42,617 nucleotides of DNA from an uncultured Prevotella sp. (lineage in GTDB: Bacteria; Bacteroidota; Bacteroidia; Bacteroidales; Bacteroidaceae), in contig OMUH01000111.1 of assembly GCA_900314195.1 (NCBI GenBank), forward strand, positions 1 through 42,617, given 5' to 3'. Position numbers and translations under genes: made by a program. The notes beneath the pieces are model-generated. The model was not told the origin of the DNA. It made no database searches and was given only the letters and a program-made list of their open reading frames with translations. Positions 1 through 8,791 of this stretch are shown piece by piece (position 1 is the first letter of the stretch; every line of letters begins with the position of its first letter).

Positions 1-1
1 G

Positions 2-58
2 GCACAACAAGTGATAGATACTCTTCGCACAACAGGAGGGTATGCTACGCTTGGTTGA
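2..58 (+). pseudogene. Possible 3' remnant of a gene cut by the window edge
   Basis: A frame open from the left edge reads AQQVIDTLRTTGGYATLG and then stops at 56-58. The GGYATLG pattern resembles the start of winged-helix domains in Bacteroidota restriction or regulatory proteins, where such a segment normally continues rather than stops. It could therefore be the debris of a decayed gene or chance. Only 18 codons are visible, so no product is assigned. Confidence 0.15.
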
Positions 59-222
59 GGTGATCTCGCTAACGTCGCTTGTCCAAAGGGATGCGGCGTA
101 ATAAGGGAATCAACTCTGTTAAAATAGTTAAGAATTAAATTACCGAAGTATTGATTCAAAATAAATAAGAAGAAAAAGGTCTTGATAAAAACATTCATTC
201 GCTGAATGGTTACAGCTCACAT

Positions 223-254
223 TTTGCTTTCTTAAATATTTGCTTTCTTAAATA
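223..254. repeat. Perfect 16-bp tandem duplication
   Basis: The 16-mer TTTGCTTTCTTAAATA occurs twice head to tail (223-238 and 239-254) in the AT-rich region before the TPM-domain gene. It lies about 35 bp upstream of that gene's likely -33 element. It could be simple slippage or a pair of regulator contacts; nothing in the sequence decides. Confidence 0.8.
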
Positions 255-288
255 ATCGTAAAAAAATATTCTTTCTTTTATTAAAATG

Positions 289-317
289 TTTGAGCTTTTG
301 ATTTTTTTGTATCTTTG
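289..317 (+). promoter_or_regulatory. Bacteroidota-type promoter for the TPM/LemA cluster
   Basis: The -7 element TATCTTTG (310-317) fits TAnnTTTG exactly. A TTTG at 289-292 is a possible -33 element, although the 17-bp spacing is shorter than the usual 19-21 bp. Transcription would begin near 323, about 20 bases before the TTG start codon at 343. Confidence 0.55.
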
Positions 318-342
318 AGAATTAAAAACTAATAAGCGGAAT

Positions 343-1137
343 TTGAAACTACTCTGTAAAATACTTTTCTTGCTCGTGCTGACAGCTTTGCCTGCCATTT
401 CTCCTGCTAAAGAATGGAAGGTCGGCGATGTGCCGGTGCCGTATTTGCAGGATCACAGGCTGCATGTGTCGGACCCGGAGCAGAGGCTGTCGCCTCAAGC
501 ACGGCAGGAGGCTGACTGCTATCTTGATTCGCTTGAACGGGTGTGCGGCGTGCAGAGCGTGGTTATCGTTGTAGGCAGCGTGCCAGGGGCTGACTGCTTC
601 CGGTTCGCGCAGGACTTCGGCAACCGTTATGGGGTAGGCACGAAGAAAGACCGAAACGGACTTGTCGTAGTTATTGCAGTTGATGACCGCCGCTATTTCA
701 TAGCTCCCGGCAAGGGACTGGAAGCGCATCTCACAGATATAGAATGTAATGACATTGCGCAGCAGTGCATCGTTTCAAACATGAAGGTCGGCAATATTGA
801 TTCTGCCGTTACAAAACTGTCAAAAGCCGTTTATTGGAATATAAAAGGTGATAATGCTCATTATGACTCTATTGTATATAGCGTCGATAATGGCAGCGAC
901 ACAGTGTTGGCACTTTTTATGTCGCTGCTGTGTTTCGGTCTTCCGCTGTGGCTGTTCTTCCGCAACAGAAAGCGCGGAAACGGCAGAAATCACCATGACA
1001 ACATAAGCGATAATTTCCCGCCGTTCTTCTTCGGCGGCGGTGGCGGCTCATGGGGCGGTGGCTCATCACCGGGCAGCTTTGGCGGCTCATTCGGCGGCGG
1101 CTCATTCGGTGGCGGCGGCTCCGGCGGCGGTTGGTGA
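343..1137 (+). CDS. TPM-domain membrane protein (YgcG-like)
   Basis: Exported, membrane-anchored protein of 264 residues. A signal peptide covers about residues 1-22. A TPM domain covers about 45-165, with the hydrophobic strand GLVVVIAVDDRR and the following GKGLE typical of the fold. A membrane helix lies near 188-205, then a basic stretch (RNRKR) and a very glycine-rich tail rich in GGSFGGG. The start is TTG; there is no in-frame ATG before the signal peptide, and the promoter lies just upstream. The gene is followed by lemA, the usual partner of TPM proteins in many bacteria, and the spacing suggests one operon. The family is linked to envelope or photosystem repair, but its role here is not known. 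Confidence 0.85.
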   Translation: MKLLCKILFLLVLTALPAISPAKEWKVGDVPVPYLQDHRLHVSDPEQRLSPQARQEADCYLDSLERVCGVQSVVIVVGSVPGADCFRFAQDFGNRYGVGTKKDRNGLVVVIAVDDRRYFIAPGKGLEAHLTDIECNDIAQQCIVSNMKVGNIDSAVTKLSKAVYWNIKGDNAHYDSIVYSVDNGSDTVLALFMSLLCFGLPLWLFFRNRKRGNGRNHHDNISDNFPPFFFGGGGGSWGGGSSPGSFGGSFGGGSFGGGGSGGGW

Positions 1138-1188
1138 TTTGAATTCTTTTAGCCATATAACACATAAAATAACACATAAAAACAGAAA

Positions 1189-1779
1189 ATGAAAAAAAAC
1201 AAGTGGATAATTGTTGGCATTATTGTAGTTGTCTTCGGACTTATAGGATGGTGCGTAGGGTCTTATAACAGAATGTTGCAGGCTCAGGAAACGGCCACTA
1301 CGTCTCTCAGCGATCTTGAGGCAACCTATCAGCGCAGGGCAGACCTGCTGCCTAACTTTGCCAAGACAGTGAAAAGTTATGCCAAGCATGAGAACGAAAC
1401 GTTTACGCAGGTGGCCCAGGCACGTGCGGCAGCCTCGCAGGTGAAGCTCGACGCAAGTGATTTGACGCCTGAGAAGATAAAGGCTTATCAGGAGGCGCAG
1501 GGACAGATCTCTGCCGCTCTCGGCAAGCTGATGGCTGTCAGCGAGCGTTATCCGGAGCTGAAAGCAGACAAAAGCTATGAAAACCTGCAGGTAGAACTGG
1601 AAGGCTGTGAAAACAGAATAAACGAGGCCAGACAAAAATATAATGCGGCAGTGCAGGATTATAATATTTGTGTACGCCGTTTCCCGAATGTGCTGATAGC
1701 CGGTGCCATGGGCTTTGACAAGATGGCAAAGTTCGAGGCTTCGGCCGGCGCTGAAAAAGCTCCCGAGCTTGATATTTAA
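1189..1779 (+). CDS. lemA: LemA family protein
   Basis: 196 residues. There is one N-terminal membrane helix (about 5-25) followed by a long helical domain. The family motif QRRADLLPNF lies near residues 48-57, followed by the FTQVAQARAA helix, and the core has the usual LemA length. LemA proteins are inner-membrane proteins whose bulk lies outside the cytosol; their biochemical role is unsettled. The gene sits 51 bp after the TPM-domain gene and 45 bp before a lipoprotein gene, so the three are probably co-transcribed and act at the envelope. Confidence 0.93.
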   Translation: MKKNKWIIVGIIVVVFGLIGWCVGSYNRMLQAQETATTSLSDLEATYQRRADLLPNFAKTVKSYAKHENETFTQVAQARAAASQVKLDASDLTPEKIKAYQEAQGQISAALGKLMAVSERYPELKADKSYENLQVELEGCENRINEARQKYNAAVQDYNICVRRFPNVLIAGAMGFDKMAKFEASAGAEKAPELDI

Positions 1780-1824
1780 AGACAGTACTAACCATTTATT
1801 ATTAATCATAAAAACAACAGAAAA

Positions 1825-2586
1825 ATGAAGAAACTCAAATCAGTGTTTATGCTTGCTGTTGCTGTTCTGATGCTGGCAGCGTGCAGCAGCAGTCAGTTGA
1901 AAACCCAGACAGACGGTTTGAAGGGCTCTCTGCCTTATAAGATCGGCGATGTGGCTAACGTAAGCTCTATGGATGTGGCAGACGGAGTGCTGACAGTGGA
2001 GGTTACGGTGTCAGAAAACAACGGTAAGGTGTCTGACCTCAAGGCAGACTCGAAGGATCTTGCCAACTGCTTCGCTCAGCTGCTCTTCGGCAGCAAGGGC
2101 TCATTCAAAGACCTTGCTCCTTACATTAAAAGTGAGAATGCAAGCGTGAAGATTAAGTTTGTGGGCAGCAGCAGCAAGGAAAGCTTTGAAGGCACACTGT
2201 CGGCAGCCGAGGCTGCTAAGTTGTCTGAGGCACCTTCAGCAGAACAGGAGCTCCGTAACAAGATAGCTCTGGCCAATATGACATGTCCTTATCCTATCAA
2301 TGATGACGTGAGACTGCAGAAGCGTAAGGTTGACGGCGACAATGTTGTCTTCACGCTGTCTATAAACCATGCCAAGTATGACGGCAAGCTTGATCAGAAA
2401 GAGCTGAAGAAGTTCTTCACAAGCATATTTACCGACAACGAAGGCGAGATGGCGGCAACGGTGGCTGCTGCCGGCAAAGGCGCCAAGTGGGTGTATGAAG
2501 ATGCTGACGACAACAGCAAGTCAAAGACTTATACATTTACTCCTGATGAGGTTAAGGCAATTGCTGCGGCTGCTCAGAACGACTAG
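1825..2586 (+). CDS. Hypothetical lipoprotein
   Basis: 253 residues with a clear lipoprotein signal: basic start MKKLK, hydrophobic core, and lipobox LAAC with the lipidated cysteine at residue 20, followed by serines. The mature part shows no domain I recognise. It appears to hold two similar alpha/beta halves (roughly 30-125 and 140-250), each starting with a short strand pair (GVLTVEVTV and NVVFTLSIN), which suggests an internal duplication. It lies in the TPM-LemA cluster and probably works with them at the envelope. Its 3' end overlaps the next gene by 41 bp. Confidence 0.8.
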   Translation: MKKLKSVFMLAVAVLMLAACSSSQLKTQTDGLKGSLPYKIGDVANVSSMDVADGVLTVEVTVSENNGKVSDLKADSKDLANCFAQLLFGSKGSFKDLAPYIKSENASVKIKFVGSSSKESFEGTLSAAEAAKLSEAPSAEQELRNKIALANMTCPYPINDDVRLQKRKVDGDNVVFTLSINHAKYDGKLDQKELKKFFTSIFTDNEGEMAATVAAAGKGAKWVYEDADDNSKSKTYTFTPDEVKAIAAAAQND

Positions 2587-3313
2587 TCTGTTTCTGGTAA
2601 CAGCGTTTTCGGCCTTGTCGTGCAACATGCACGACAAGGCCGATACCTTTATAACACCGTCAGGCGACAAGCTTGTCATAACACCTATCAAGCATGCCTC
2701 CGTGCAGATAGATTATAAGGGACGCAATTATCAGATCGATCCGGTGTGCTCAAACGTGGAGCCTATTGTTGAATATACCGACAAGCCAAAGGCCGACTTC
2801 ATAATACTTACTGACTTCCATGACGACCATTTTGATTCTTATGCCATTCATCTCCTGAGAAAACGCGATACGCAGGTGCTGCTGAACAAACGCAGCTATC
2901 AGAGGCTCGGACGCAAGTTCGGCATAGTGATGAAATATGGCGACACGGCACAGCTCGGCGACGGTGTGTCGGTGACGGCAGTGCCGGCTTATAACACCAC
3001 TAAAGATTATGTGCAGATACATCCAAAGGGAGCCGGAAACGGATACATCTTCAATTTTGACGGTTTTCGTGTTTATATAGCCGGTGACACTGAGCCGATA
3101 CCGGCAATGAAAAAGCTTGGTAAGATAGATGTGGCCTTTCTGCCGTGCAATCAGCCGTATACGATGAATCTCAAACAGATTGGTGATGCCGCAAGAATGA
3201 TAAAGCCGAAGGTGCTGTATCCTTATAACTGGAACAAAACGCCGGAAAACAGCATCAGAAGGGCGCTGGCCGGACTGAAGGGCATAGATGTGAGAATAAG
3301 GTATTTCAAATAA
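2546..3313 (+). CDS. Metallo-beta-lactamase-fold lipoprotein with altered metal site
   Basis: 255 residues from ATG 2546. This start gives an arginine-rich n-region (MRLRQLLRLLR), a hydrophobic core and a cysteine at residue 26 (FSALSC), hence a lipoprotein. Family signatures are HPKGAGNGYIF, YIAGDTEPIP, FLPCNQPYTM and KVLYPYNW. Relatives usually carry a THxHxDH metal motif and a final YPYHYG. Here these read TDFHDDH and YPYNWN, so the first and last expected ligand histidines are Asp and Asn. The enzyme may use a different metal set, be weak or be inactive. A start at 2495 is possible but lengthens the overlap with the upstream gene without adding a recognisable feature. Confidence 0.8.
   Translation: MRLRQLLRLLRTTSLFLVTAFSALSCNMHDKADTFITPSGDKLVITPIKHASVQIDYKGRNYQIDPVCSNVEPIVEYTDKPKADFIILTDFHDDHFDSYAIHLLRKRDTQVLLNKRSYQRLGRKFGIVMKYGDTAQLGDGVSVTAVPAYNTTKDYVQIHPKGAGNGYIFNFDGFRVYIAGDTEPIPAMKKLGKIDVAFLPCNQPYTMNLKQIGDAARMIKPKVLYPYNWNKTPENSIRRALAGLKGIDVRIRYFK
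2610..2642 (+). other. Perfect 14-bp inverted repeat in the lipobox region
   Basis: CGGCCTTGTCGTGC (2610-2623) and its exact complement (2629-2642) flank a 5-nt loop. The hairpin starts 24 bp after the stop of the upstream lipoprotein gene and lies inside the signal-peptide and lipobox codons of the MBL-fold gene. No T-tract follows on either strand, so it is not a standard intrinsic terminator. It could limit expression of the downstream gene or protect the upstream message. Confidence 0.75.
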
Positions 3314-3468
3314 AAAAACGTTCTCGCTGTGTGCAGGCGTAATGTGCAGGCGTAAATAAACTTTGCCGTGTGGTATTGCTGCCGATAATGTTTCCGTATG
3401 CTTCGGCAGAAATAAAGGAATATAGAAACGTTTATGTTGCTTGTTTTATTGTATTTTTAGTGATTTTT

Positions 3469-3500
3469 TTTGGCGAAGATATATTTTCTTTTTACTTTTG
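3469..3500 (+). promoter_or_regulatory. Consensus Bacteroidota promoter for the ECF sigma gene
   Basis: TTTG at 3469-3472, a 20-bp spacer and TACTTTTG at 3493-3500 match the TTTG-N19-21-TAnnTTTG consensus. The inferred start, about 3507, leaves an A-rich leader of about 80 bases before ATG 3589. Confidence 0.75.
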
Positions 3501-3588
3501 CATTGCTGGACATTAAAAAAGCAATAAGTTAAATAAAAAACAAAAGCCTATCGGAAAATATTTACTTCACAAAAAAAGTAAAAAAGCA

Positions 3589-4185
3589 ATGAAAGAATTA
3601 AACGGACTGACCGACGAGGAGTTGGCCATTCTTTATGTAAAGGGAAATAACAAGGCCTTTGATATTCTGCTTGCACGCACGCAGAACAAACTATTTGCTT
3701 ACATAATGTTTATGGTGCATGATCAAAGCGTGGCTGACGATATATTCCAGGAAACATTTATTAAGGTGATAACCAAGCTGCATGCCGGCGAATATGCCAC
3801 AACGGGCAAGTTTCTCGGATGGTGTATGCGCATTGCCCACAATGTGGTTATGGACTGGTACAGAGACCGTAAAACAGAGCATATAGTTGATGCTCCTGTG
3901 GACAATGACCTGTGCAGCATACGTACGGCAGAGATGATTGAGGACAACATTGAAAGCCTTACTGTGAAAAGGCAGATAAGGGAAGATGTGTGCCGTATGA
4001 TGAATATGCTGCCCGTGCCGCAACGGGAGGTGGTGTATATGCGTTTTTATCAGCGCCTCAGTTTCAAGGAAATAGCCGATATGACCAATGTGAGCATAAA
4101 TACATCGCTCGGCAGGATGCATTATGCCATAATCAATTTAAGAAGAATGGCCAAGGAGCATAATGTGCAGCTGCAGGCTGAGTGA
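3589..4185 (+). CDS. ECF-type RNA polymerase sigma factor
   Basis: 198 residues. Sigma region 2 occupies about residues 18-90, with DQSVADDIFQETFIKV (polymerase and -10 contacts) and the GWCMRIAHNVVMDWYR helix. Region 4 occupies about 130-185, with PQREVVYMRF and the helix-turn-helix LSFKEIADMTNVSINT. No region 1 or 3 is present, which defines the ECF group. The neighbouring genes include no anti-sigma factor (no FecR or zinc-binding membrane protein), so its control is not visible here. It is flanked by its own promoter and terminator and is monocistronic. Confidence 0.93.
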   Translation: MKELNGLTDEELAILYVKGNNKAFDILLARTQNKLFAYIMFMVHDQSVADDIFQETFIKVITKLHAGEYATTGKFLGWCMRIAHNVVMDWYRDRKTEHIVDAPVDNDLCSIRTAEMIEDNIESLTVKRQIREDVCRMMNMLPVPQREVVYMRFYQRLSFKEIADMTNVSINTSLGRMHYAIINLRRMAKEHNVQLQAE

Positions 4186-4229
4186 GGTGTACGTGCAGAA
4201 TTTTTTTTAATGTGCATTGCCAGAAACAC

Positions 4230-4300
4230 AGGCGTTGTCATAATTTTTTCAAAACGTAGTTTTGCAATTGAAAAGTATGACGACGCCTATGTTTTTTTTT
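4230..4300 (+). terminator. Intrinsic terminator after the sigma factor gene
   Basis: AGGCGTTGTCATA (4230-4242) pairs with TATGACGACGCCT (4276-4288) with one G-U pair. The 33-nt loop is AT-rich. A run of about ten T follows from 4292. It closes the sigma-factor transcript. Confidence 0.7.
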
Positions 4301-4353
4301 GTGCTTTTTGAAAAAATAATGTTGTGTGTTCGCACAAATCAATTTATTTTTAC

Positions 4354-4361
4354 TAAATTTG
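4354..4361 (+). promoter_or_regulatory. Promoter -7 element for the LacI-type gene
   Basis: TAAATTTG fits TAnnTTTG. No good TTTG is seen at 19-21 bp upstream, so this may depend on an activator or be weak. It would give a 5' leader of about 120 bases. Confidence 0.45.
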
Positions 4362-4489
4362 CCACGTAAACAAACTGAAATATTCCGTACAGCGGTAATC
4401 TACAAATCAAAAGTGGGTGTTCTGTATGAAAACCGGATATTAGTCATTGCCGGTTCTAATCAAGCTGTGCGTATCAACAACTAACTATT

Positions 4490-5554
4490 ATGGCATCAAA
4501 AATCAGAATCAAAGACATTGCCGAGCGTGCGGGCGTATCTGTAGGAACAGTAGACCGCGTCATACACAAGCGTCCGAATGTGTCGAAACCGGCAAGAGAA
4601 AAGGTGGAACAGGCTCTCAAGGAGATGAACTATCAGCCTAACATGTATGCCAGTGCTCTGGCCTACAACAAGGAATATCACTTTTATATGCTTTTGCCGC
4701 AGCATGACTCTGAAACATATTGGGAGGAGATAGAAGAGGGCGCCCGGAAGTGTGAAGACGCAAGACGGGACTTTCATATAGAAGTAGAGCTGAAATATTA
4801 CAAACGCTTCAATGACGAGTCGTTCTCAGAGGTATCGGAAGAAATATTGAGCTATAATCCTGATGGGGTTATCGTGGTGCCGTCAGGTCTCGACATTACG
4901 CGCGCATTCACAGACAGGCTGCACGCGCGTAACATTCCGTTCGTGATGCTCGACTCGTATATGCCTGATCTGAAGCCGCTGTCGTTTTACGGGCAGGACT
5001 CTTTCTCAAGCGGATATTTCGCAGCGAAAATGCTGATGCTCATCGCGCATGACGAAAAGGAGATAATGCTTATGAAGCAGACCCGTAACGGACGTGTCGT
5101 CAGTAAGCAGCAGGACAACCGTGAGGTGGGATTCCGGCATTACATGCACGATCATTTTCCTGATGTGGTCATAGATGATCTTGAACTGCCGCTTGAGGGC
5201 ACAAGAAATGAATATAACAAGATGCTTGAAGACTTCTTCTCTTCGCATCCGGCTGTCAAGCAATGCATAACACTTGGCTCAAAGGCACATATAGTAGGCG
5301 ATTTCCTGCTGAAGACAAACCGCCGCGACGTGCAGATAATGGGCTATGACATGGTTGGCAAGAATGCTGAGTGCCTGCGTGAGGGCAGCATAAGCTTCCT
5401 GATTGCGCAGCATGCGTATATGCAGGGCTATAACTGTGTGGACGTGCTGTTCAAGGCTATCGTGCTGAAGAAGAAAGTGCAGCCCGTAAACTATATGCCG
5501 ATAGAATTGCTGACAAAGGAAAATGTAGATTTCTACCGCCGCACACAGTTGTGA
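4490..5554 (+). CDS. LacI-family transcriptional regulator, probably of hexuronate use
   Basis: 354 residues. The N-terminal LacI helix-turn-helix (about 4-26) reads IKDIAERAGVSVGTVDRVIH, followed by a hinge-helix region ending near residue 60. The rest is a periplasmic-binding-protein fold (about 65-345) that would bind a sugar effector. It lies 104 bp upstream of uxaA on the same strand, so it most likely controls altronate dehydratase and senses a hexuronate or pathway intermediate; that is inference from position. I find no obvious LacI operator with a central CG in the uxaA leader. Confidence 0.9.
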   Translation: MASKIRIKDIAERAGVSVGTVDRVIHKRPNVSKPAREKVEQALKEMNYQPNMYASALAYNKEYHFYMLLPQHDSETYWEEIEEGARKCEDARRDFHIEVELKYYKRFNDESFSEVSEEILSYNPDGVIVVPSGLDITRAFTDRLHARNIPFVMLDSYMPDLKPLSFYGQDSFSSGYFAAKMLMLIAHDEKEIMLMKQTRNGRVVSKQQDNREVGFRHYMHDHFPDVVIDDLELPLEGTRNEYNKMLEDFFSSHPAVKQCITLGSKAHIVGDFLLKTNRRDVQIMGYDMVGKNAECLREGSISFLIAQHAYMQGYNCVDVLFKAIVLKKKVQPVNYMPIELLTKENVDFYRRTQL

Positions 5555-5658
5555 CTGATTGCTGGCTGCTGATGTGACAAATGATGTTATAAAGATGGCA
5601 AATAAAAGTCGCAAATAAAAAAATGATTAAAGCAAACAAAAATACAAAAACTAATTAA

Positions 5659-7155
5659 ATGGAACAGTCTAGTTTTATCAAAATCAATCCGGCCGACAGC
5701 GTGGTCGTTTGTCTGCGTCCTTTCAAGAAAGGTGAGACTATAAGCGTTGACGGACGTGACATTACGCTCTTGCAGGATACGCCCGCAGGACATAAGGTCC
5801 TTCTCAATGATACTCCGGAGGGAACGAATATTATTAAATACGGTTATCCTATCGGACATGCAAAGAAAGATTTGAAAGCCGGTGAGTGGGTTAACGAGAA
5901 CAACTTGAAGACTAATTTGGCCGGTACGTTGGAATATACATACAATCCTGTTGACGAGAAACTCGACATTGCTGACGAGCACCGCACATTCAAGGGATAT
6001 GTTCGTGCCAACGGCGAGGTGGGCACGCGCAATGAGATTTGGATTGTGCCTACAGTGGGCTGCGTGAACGGAATAGCAGAGAAGCTTGTTCATATGCTGC
6101 GCAAGGAGACCGGCATGAAAAATATAGACGGCATAAAGGCATGGAACCATAACTACGGCTGCTCACAGCTCGGCGGCGACCATGAGCAGACGCGCCGTAT
6201 TCTGCGTGACATCTGCCAGCATCCTAATGCAGGCGGTGTATTGGTGCTCTCGCTTGGATGTGAGAACAACCAGCCTGACAAGTTCATGGAGATGCTCGGC
6301 GACTATGACCATGACCGCATCAAACTGCTCATAACTCAGAAGGTGGAAGGCGACGAGCTTGAGGCCGGAATGCAGATTCTGCGCGACCTTTATGAGCGTG
6401 CAAGCAAAGACGTGCGCCAGACGGTGCCGGTGAGCAAGCTGCGCATCGGACTGAAATGCGGCGGCTCTGACGGATTCTCCGGAATAACGGCCAATCCGCT
6501 GGTTGGCGAGTTCTCTGACTGGCTTGTGGCGCAGGGTGGCACGACAATACTTACCGAGGTGCCGGAGATGTTCGGTGCTGAGACTATTCTCATGAACCGT
6601 TGCAAGAACAAGGAGCTGTTTGAGAAAACGGTAAGCTTGATAAATAACTTTAAGGAATATTTCCTCAGCCACGGTCAGCCGGTGGGCGAGAATCCGTCTC
6701 CGGGCAATAAGGCCGGCGGCATCTCAACGCTTGAAGACAAGGCTCTGGGGTGCACGCAGAAGAGCGGACGTGCTCCGGTCAGCGGGGTGCTTGAATATGC
6801 TGAGCGTCTGCAGAACAACGGACTGAACCTGCTGTCGGCACCGGGCAACGACCTTGTGGCTGCTACGGCTCTTGCTTCTTCCGGCTGTCAGATGGTGCTC
6901 TTTACGACAGGACGCGGTACGCCGTTCGGTACGTTTGTGCCGACGATGAAAATATCGACAAACAACGATCTTTATAACCGCAAGCCTAACTGGATAGACT
7001 TCAATGCCGGCGAGCTCCTGCTCGGTACGCCTATGAAGGAGCTTCGCGACAGGTTCATAGACAAGATAATATCAGCTGCAAGCGGCGAGCTTGTTCGCAA
7101 TGAGATAAACGGATACAGGGAGATTGCCATCTTCAAGAACGGCGTGACGCTGTAA
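5659..7155 (+). CDS. uxaA: Altronate dehydratase UxaA
   Basis: 498 residues, the usual full length. It converts D-altronate to 2-keto-3-deoxygluconate in galacturonate breakdown. An N-terminal SAF domain (about 1-95) is joined to the large GD_AH-type catalytic domain starting near GYVRANGEVGTRNEIWIVPT. Conserved features include the NHNYGCSQLGGDHEQT segment, the cysteine-containing LGCENNQ and CGGSDGFSGITANPLVG; family members bind Fe2+ or a similar metal. The dehydrogenase and isomerase partners (UxaB, UxaC) are absent here, but the next two pathway enzymes, KdgK and Eda, lie at 13.0-14.7 kb. Confidence 0.95.
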   Translation: MEQSSFIKINPADSVVVCLRPFKKGETISVDGRDITLLQDTPAGHKVLLNDTPEGTNIIKYGYPIGHAKKDLKAGEWVNENNLKTNLAGTLEYTYNPVDEKLDIADEHRTFKGYVRANGEVGTRNEIWIVPTVGCVNGIAEKLVHMLRKETGMKNIDGIKAWNHNYGCSQLGGDHEQTRRILRDICQHPNAGGVLVLSLGCENNQPDKFMEMLGDYDHDRIKLLITQKVEGDELEAGMQILRDLYERASKDVRQTVPVSKLRIGLKCGGSDGFSGITANPLVGEFSDWLVAQGGTTILTEVPEMFGAETILMNRCKNKELFEKTVSLINNFKEYFLSHGQPVGENPSPGNKAGGISTLEDKALGCTQKSGRAPVSGVLEYAERLQNNGLNLLSAPGNDLVAATALASSGCQMVLFTTGRGTPFGTFVPTMKISTNNDLYNRKPNWIDFNAGELLLGTPMKELRDRFIDKIISAASGELVRNEINGYREIAIFKNGVTL

Positions 7156-7419
7156 TTGCTTCCTCTGTATTTTGAATAAATTCTTAGCAAACACAAACAA
7201 ATAACAACGTGTTTAAATGATATAAAGCATTTGTCCGCATCTATGGCTTTGGAACAATCTGGAACCATACCTGCGGATAATGTGTTTATCATCAGGCACG
7301 TAAAGTAATTGGAATATTCGCCTTCATCCATACATTATTAATTAATGTCTTGTTTCATGAAGTTTTCTTTTCAGAACAGCAATAATAGGCAATGGATGAT
7401 TGCGGAAACATAAAAGATA

Positions 7420-8718
7420 ATGGCAATGAGCAATAAAAAAGGATTGCTGGCGCTTTCGCCGCTTTTCCTGCTGATAGTGCTTATTCTTTTCTTCACCGTT
7501 TATTCGGTGAACAAAGGCGATGACGAGCCGAACCTCAGTCTGACGGTGGCTTTTCTTATAGCGAGCACATACGCGGTGATTATTTCCGGCGGCATGCCGG
7601 TGCATAAGAGAATAGAGATCTACAGTCGTGGCGCCGGTGCGTCTAATCTGATGCTCATGCTGTGGATATATGTGCTGGCCGGTGCTTTTGCGGCGTCAGC
7701 AAAGAGCATGGGCGCAATAGATGCCACGGTAAACGCTGTCGTGGACTATATGCCGCCGGGGCTGTTGCTGCCGGGGCTGTTTCTGGCCGCCTGCTTCGTG
7801 TCGGTAAGTATAGGTACGTCGGTAGGCACTATAGTGGCACTTGTGCCGATAGCGGCCGGAATAGCCACTTCCACACATTTCAATCTGCCGTTGACAGTAG
7901 CGGTGATAGTGGGCGGAGCATATTTCGGCGATAACCTGTCGTTCATTTCAGATACGACGGTGGTGGCCACACAGACGCAGCAGTGTGCAATGAAAGACAA
8001 GTTCAGAGTAAACTTTCTGATAGTCATGCCGGCAGCTGTCATCGTCCTGTTGCTTTATGCTTTCATGAGTGCCGGCATCAGTGCACCGCGGATCACGCAC
8101 GCCGTGAGCTGGATAAAGCTGGTGCCGTATGTGGCCGTGCTGATAACTGCCGTGGCCGGCATGAATGTCATGGCCGTACTGACGTTCGGCATAGTGCTTT
8201 GCGGAGTGATAGGAATGGCGTGCGGCGACTACAGCCTGACCTCATGGCTAGCTGTTGTCGGCGACGGAGTGCTCGGCATGGGTGAGCTTGTCATCATTGC
8301 CATGATGGCCGGAGGCATGCTTGAGATAATACGTCAGAGCGGCGGCATTGACTTTATAATATCAAAGATAACGTCACGGGTGAAAGGCAAGCGCGGGGCC
8401 GAGCTGAGCATTGGATGCCTTGTGTCTCTTGTCAACATCTGTACAGCCAACAACACAGTGGCCATACTCACGGTTGGCTCGATAGCAAAAAAAATCAGCG
8501 ACCGTTACGGTGTCGACAATAGAAAAGCGGCAAGCATTCTCGACACGTTCTCGTGTTTCGTGCAGGGGCTGTTGCCCTACGGCGTGCAGATGCTGCTGGC
8601 TGCCGGACTGTCAAAGGTCAATCCTATGTCGATAATGCCGTATCTGTATTATCCGCTGGCAATAGGTATTGCAGCAACGTTGGCCATTCTGCTCAGACTG
8701 CCAAAAAGGTACAGTTGA
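7420..8718 (+). CDS. NhaC-family Na+/H+ antiporter-like transporter
   Basis: 432 residues with about 11 membrane helices. The family signature GGAYFGDNLSFISDTTVVA is present near residues 165-185, and later helices show SLVNICTANNTVAILTVG. NhaC-family proteins exchange Na+ for protons, sometimes with a carboxylate. It lies 264 bp after uxaA on the same strand. A role in ion balance or in uptake of an organic acid linked to hexuronate use would fit, but this is inference. The 7156-7419 gap shows no clear promoter or terminator. ATG 7426 is an equally good start. Confidence 0.85.
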   Translation: MAMSNKKGLLALSPLFLLIVLILFFTVYSVNKGDDEPNLSLTVAFLIASTYAVIISGGMPVHKRIEIYSRGAGASNLMLMLWIYVLAGAFAASAKSMGAIDATVNAVVDYMPPGLLLPGLFLAACFVSVSIGTSVGTIVALVPIAAGIATSTHFNLPLTVAVIVGGAYFGDNLSFISDTTVVATQTQQCAMKDKFRVNFLIVMPAAVIVLLLYAFMSAGISAPRITHAVSWIKLVPYVAVLITAVAGMNVMAVLTFGIVLCGVIGMACGDYSLTSWLAVVGDGVLGMGELVIIAMMAGGMLEIIRQSGGIDFIISKITSRVKGKRGAELSIGCLVSLVNICTANNTVAILTVGSIAKKISDRYGVDNRKAASILDTFSCFVQGLLPYGVQMLLAAGLSKVNPMSIMPYLYYPLAIGIAATLAILLRLPKRYS

Positions 8719-8791
8719 TGTAATGAAAACTCCTTGCCTGGCAGCGGGCCTATTTATATAAATGTTCGTAAAAATAAAACTTTTTGCTATT

